A program made the translations under genes and the position numbers. A stretch of 64,000 bases of DNA. Origin: an uncultured beta proteobacterium (GTDB lineage Bacteria > Pseudomonadota > Gammaproteobacteria > Burkholderiales > SG8-41). The stretch covers positions 1 to 64,000 of the forward strand of contig CAISYC010000058.1 of NCBI GenBank assembly GCA_903889565.1, in the 5' to 3' direction. This document shows, one piece after another, positions 62,112 to 64,000 of the stretch. How positions within the stretch are numbered: the first letter of the stretch is position 1; every line of letters starts with the position of its first letter. The notes below the pieces were generated by a model. It saw only the letters and a list, made by a program, of their open reading frames with translations, made no database searches and was not told the DNA's origin.

Positions 62112-62411
62112 ATGAAAATGGCCTTCGTCGTACACAACGAGCACTACAGCAAGAACGTGATCGAACTGCTGAAACAGTGCGGCATCGACTATTTCACGCG
62201 CTGGGACAAGGCGGTCGGCAAAGGCCACGGCACCGATCCGCACCTGGGCAGCGGCGGCTTCCCGAGCACCAACTCCGTGTTGATGATCGGCTTCGAGGAT
62301 GAATCCGCGCTGGCCAAACTGATCGCCGGCATCGAGGCCGCCAACGCGCAGATCAAACGCCCCGACGACAAGATTCGCCTGTTTCAACTGCCGCTCGAAC
62401 GCATGGTGTAA
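62112..62411 (+). CDS. P-II-like, transporter-associated PG0541-family protein
   Basis: 99 residues from ATG 62112. The sequence (MKMAFVVHNEHYSKNVIELL, then DYFTRWDKAVGKGHGTDPHL and FPSTNSVLMIGFED) follows the P-II/CutA-like fold of the PG0541 family, usually encoded beside efflux or RND transporters. Here no such transporter is near, and it stands before a Bug gene with 60 bp between. It may be a trimeric nucleotide- or metal-responsive regulator. Frame codons upstream of this ATG are probably not translated. Confidence 0.78.
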   Translation: MKMAFVVHNEHYSKNVIELLKQCGIDYFTRWDKAVGKGHGTDPHLGSGGFPSTNSVLMIGFEDESALAKLIAGIEAANAQIKRPDDKIRLFQLPLERMV

Positions 62412-62471
62412 TACCCGCACGACGGCAGGCAGCGATCACGCCCGCTGCGATGCAAACCGGAGGAGGCGTTC

Positions 62472-63425
62472 ATGACGCCCAAGTACGCGCTTGCCTTGTT
62501 GCCGCTGCTCGCGCCGGTTCACGCCGCGGCGCAGGCATATCCGGCCAAACCGGTCCGGCTGATCATTCCGATGGCCGCCGGCGGCGCCACCGACATTTTC
62601 ATCCGCACGCTGGTGCCGCGCATGACCGAACTGCTCGGCCAGCCCGTCGTGGTCGACAATCGCGCCGGCGCCAACGGCATCATCGGCAACGAGATGGGCG
62701 TGCGCGCCGCGCCCGACGGGCATACGCTGCTCGCCAATTCGTTGTCGATTGCGATCAACCCCGGCCTCTACAAGCTCGATTACGATGTCGTGCGCGATCT
62801 CGCCGGCGTCACGCGGCTGGCGTCGATCGAACTGCTGCTCGGCGTTTATGCGCAGGCGCCGGTAAAAAGCGTCGCCGATCTGATCGCGCTGGCCAGGGCG
62901 CAGCCGGGCAAGCTCAATTACGCCTCGTTCGGCACCGGCAGCATCGCCCAGCTCGCGGCCGAGTTGTTCAAGCAGGCGACCGGCACGCAGATCGTCCACA
63001 TCGCCTACAAGAGCACGCCGCAGGCGGTGCAGGAAACCATCGCCGGGCAGACGCACTTCCTGTTCGGCGGCATTCCCTACATGCTGCCGCATGCGCGCGC
63101 CGGGCGCCTGAACGGCATTGCAGTAAGCACCTTGCAACGCTCGTTCATGGCGCCCGACATTCCGACGCTCGACGAAGCCGGCGTGCGCGGCTTCGACGTG
63201 CCGGCGTGGTTCGGACTGTGGGTGCCCGTGAAGACGCCGCGAGCAATTGTTACTCGCCTGCATGAAGTCATGGTCAAGGCGATGACCGACATGCGACCGG
63301 CGATCGAACGCCAGGGCTTCAAGCCGGGCGGCGACAAGCCGGAAGAATTCGACCGGTTCATGCGTGCCGAGGTCGAAAAATTCGCGCGCGTGATCAAGAC
63401 CGCCAACATCAAGCCTGAAGAATAA
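62472..63425 (+). CDS. Bug-family TTT binding protein
   Basis: 317 residues from ATG 62472 with ggaggagg upstream. Leader MTPKYALALLPLLAPVHAAA before QAYPAKPVRLIIPMAAGGAT. Motifs APDGHTLLANS and HIAYKSTPQ differ from the usual GYT and PYKG, so the binding pocket is a variant. It is followed 33 bp later by a different type of binding protein gene, so the two may serve related uptake. Confidence 0.9.
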   Translation: MTPKYALALLPLLAPVHAAAQAYPAKPVRLIIPMAAGGATDIFIRTLVPRMTELLGQPVVVDNRAGANGIIGNEMGVRAAPDGHTLLANSLSIAINPGLYKLDYDVVRDLAGVTRLASIELLLGVYAQAPVKSVADLIALARAQPGKLNYASFGTGSIAQLAAELFKQATGTQIVHIAYKSTPQAVQETIAGQTHFLFGGIPYMLPHARAGRLNGIAVSTLQRSFMAPDIPTLDEAGVRGFDVPAWFGLWVPVKTPRAIVTRLHEVMVKAMTDMRPAIERQGFKPGGDKPEEFDRFMRAEVEKFARVIKTANIKPEE

Positions 63426-63458
63426 CCGTCAGCGTTGCCGTAAAGGAGAATCATCACC

Positions 63459-64000
63459 ATGTTTGCCGACAGACTAAAGCGATTCGCGGCCACGCTCACG
63501 CTGGCGCTGTGCTCATCCGGCGGCGGCGCAGCAGAACCGGTGACCTTGCGCGTCAATGTTTTTCCGGGCGCGCAGAACCTGCCGCTCTACGCCGGTCTCG
63601 CGCAGGGCATATTCGCCCGCCACGGTTTCCACATCGATTTGCAGTTCACCCCCAACTCCGACGAGCAGCGCAACGGGCTCGCCGCCGGCAAATTCGAGAT
63701 CGCCCATGCCGCGGTCGATAACGCGGTGGCGATGGTCGAGGGCGCCGGACACGACGTCATCATCGTGCTGGGCGGCGACAGCAGCATGAACGAATTCCTG
63801 GTGCAGCCCGACATCAACAGCATCGCCGATCTGCGCGACCGCGAGTTGCTGGTCGATGCGCCGAATACCGCCTACGCGCTGCAGGCCAAAAAGATTCTGC
63901 TCAACAATGGTCTCAAGGCCGGCGATTACCGGCTCAAGATCGCCGGCGGCACGCTGCTGCGCTATCGCGCGATGGTCGACAACAGGGAGGGCGCGGCCTC
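63459..64000 (+). CDS. NMT1/SsuA/THI5-like ABC-type substrate-binding protein (cut by window edge)
   Basis: ATG 63459 with aaggag eleven bases upstream. At least 180 residues before the window ends. After a leader-like start (LKRFAATLTLALCSSGGGAA), the N-lobe reads VTLRVNVFPGAQNLPLYAGL, then AQGIFARHGFHIDLQFTPNS and EIAHAAVDNAVAMVEGAG. This matches periplasmic receptors for nitrate, sulfonate or pyrimidine-type ligands feeding ABC transporters. The membrane and ATPase parts would lie beyond 64000. Confidence 0.85.
   Translation, partial: MFADRLKRFAATLTLALCSSGGGAAEPVTLRVNVFPGAQNLPLYAGLAQGIFARHGFHIDLQFTPNSDEQRNGLAAGKFEIAHAAVDNAVAMVEGAGHDVIIVLGGDSSMNEFLVQPDINSIADLRDRELLVDAPNTAYALQAKKILLNNGLKAGDYRLKIAGGTLLRYRAMVDNREGAA

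Noticed and set aside
1-64000. tRNA, rRNA, CRISPR arrays, prophage or plasmid origin
   Set aside because: No cloverleaf-like gene, regularly spaced repeats, phage structural genes or replication genes were seen by eye.

Overview
The window looks like the chromosome of a GC-rich betaproteobacterium, most probably of the order Burkholderiales. The basis is the large expansion of Bug-type (tripartite tricarboxylate transporter, TTT) periplasmic binding proteins, a PEP-CTERM surface protein, PQQ-dependent alcohol dehydrogenases with c-type cytochromes, and dispersed intergenic palindromes of kinds common in that group. This is inference from gene content. No rRNA, tRNA, CRISPR array or prophage was seen.

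Layout. 1-140: end of an IS5-family insertion sequence. 437-6277: secreted esterase, Gfo/Idh/MocA oxidoreductase with a Bug protein, GNAT-type acetyltransferase, carboxymuconolactone-decarboxylase-family protein and another Bug protein. 6305-21685: an almost unbroken minus-strand block of catabolic genes: succinyl/malyl-CoA-ligase-type subunits, MaoC-type hydratase, isochorismatase-fold protein, MmgE/PrpD protein, six Bug proteins, a UGSC-family selenoprotein, a LigI-like amidohydrolase and an FMN 2-hydroxyacid dehydrogenase. A CysB-like LysR regulator is divergent from its upstream end. 22818-26363: a second selenoprotein (glutaredoxin-DinB fusion), a VOC protein and two coupled Bug genes. 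26561-31067: two-domain hydrolase, Ser/Thr kinase with a cyclic-nucleotide-binding-like domain, 2OG-Fe(II) oxygenase, exported hypothetical. 31119-35312: di-haem peroxidase, AcpA-type phosphoesterase, PEP-CTERM protein. 35942-41206: Prc protease, alpha/beta hydrolase, Bug protein, DUF3124 protein. 41258-54908: SDR, multicopper oxidase, then a minus-strand periplasmic alcohol-oxidation module (TonB receptor, three PQQ dehydrogenases, cytochrome c, cytochrome b561, beta-propeller) and a divergent haem/beta-propeller fusion. 55005-64000: D-2-hydroxyacid dehydrogenase, Bug genes, two tandem Tat-lipoprotein amidohydrolases, Ldh-family oxidoreductase, P-II-like protein and the start of an NMT1/SsuA-like binding protein.

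The most striking result is that two genes are each split by one in-frame TGA that is best read as selenocysteine. In both, the TGA sits in a U-x-x-C redox motif. In both, a hairpin lies just downstream at the distance, and with the loop guanine, expected of a bacterial SECIS element. Automated annotation would cut both genes in two or lose their N-termini.

Fourteen Bug binding proteins occur with no TctA/TctB membrane subunit in 64 kb. Most sit beside enzymes for hydroxy-, keto- or CoA-linked carboxylates, which suggests many substrate-specific scavenging modules sharing membrane components encoded elsewhere. All three PQQ dehydrogenases carry the Asp-x-Asp signature of lanthanide-dependent enzymes, and a TonB receptor lies directly upstream of them.
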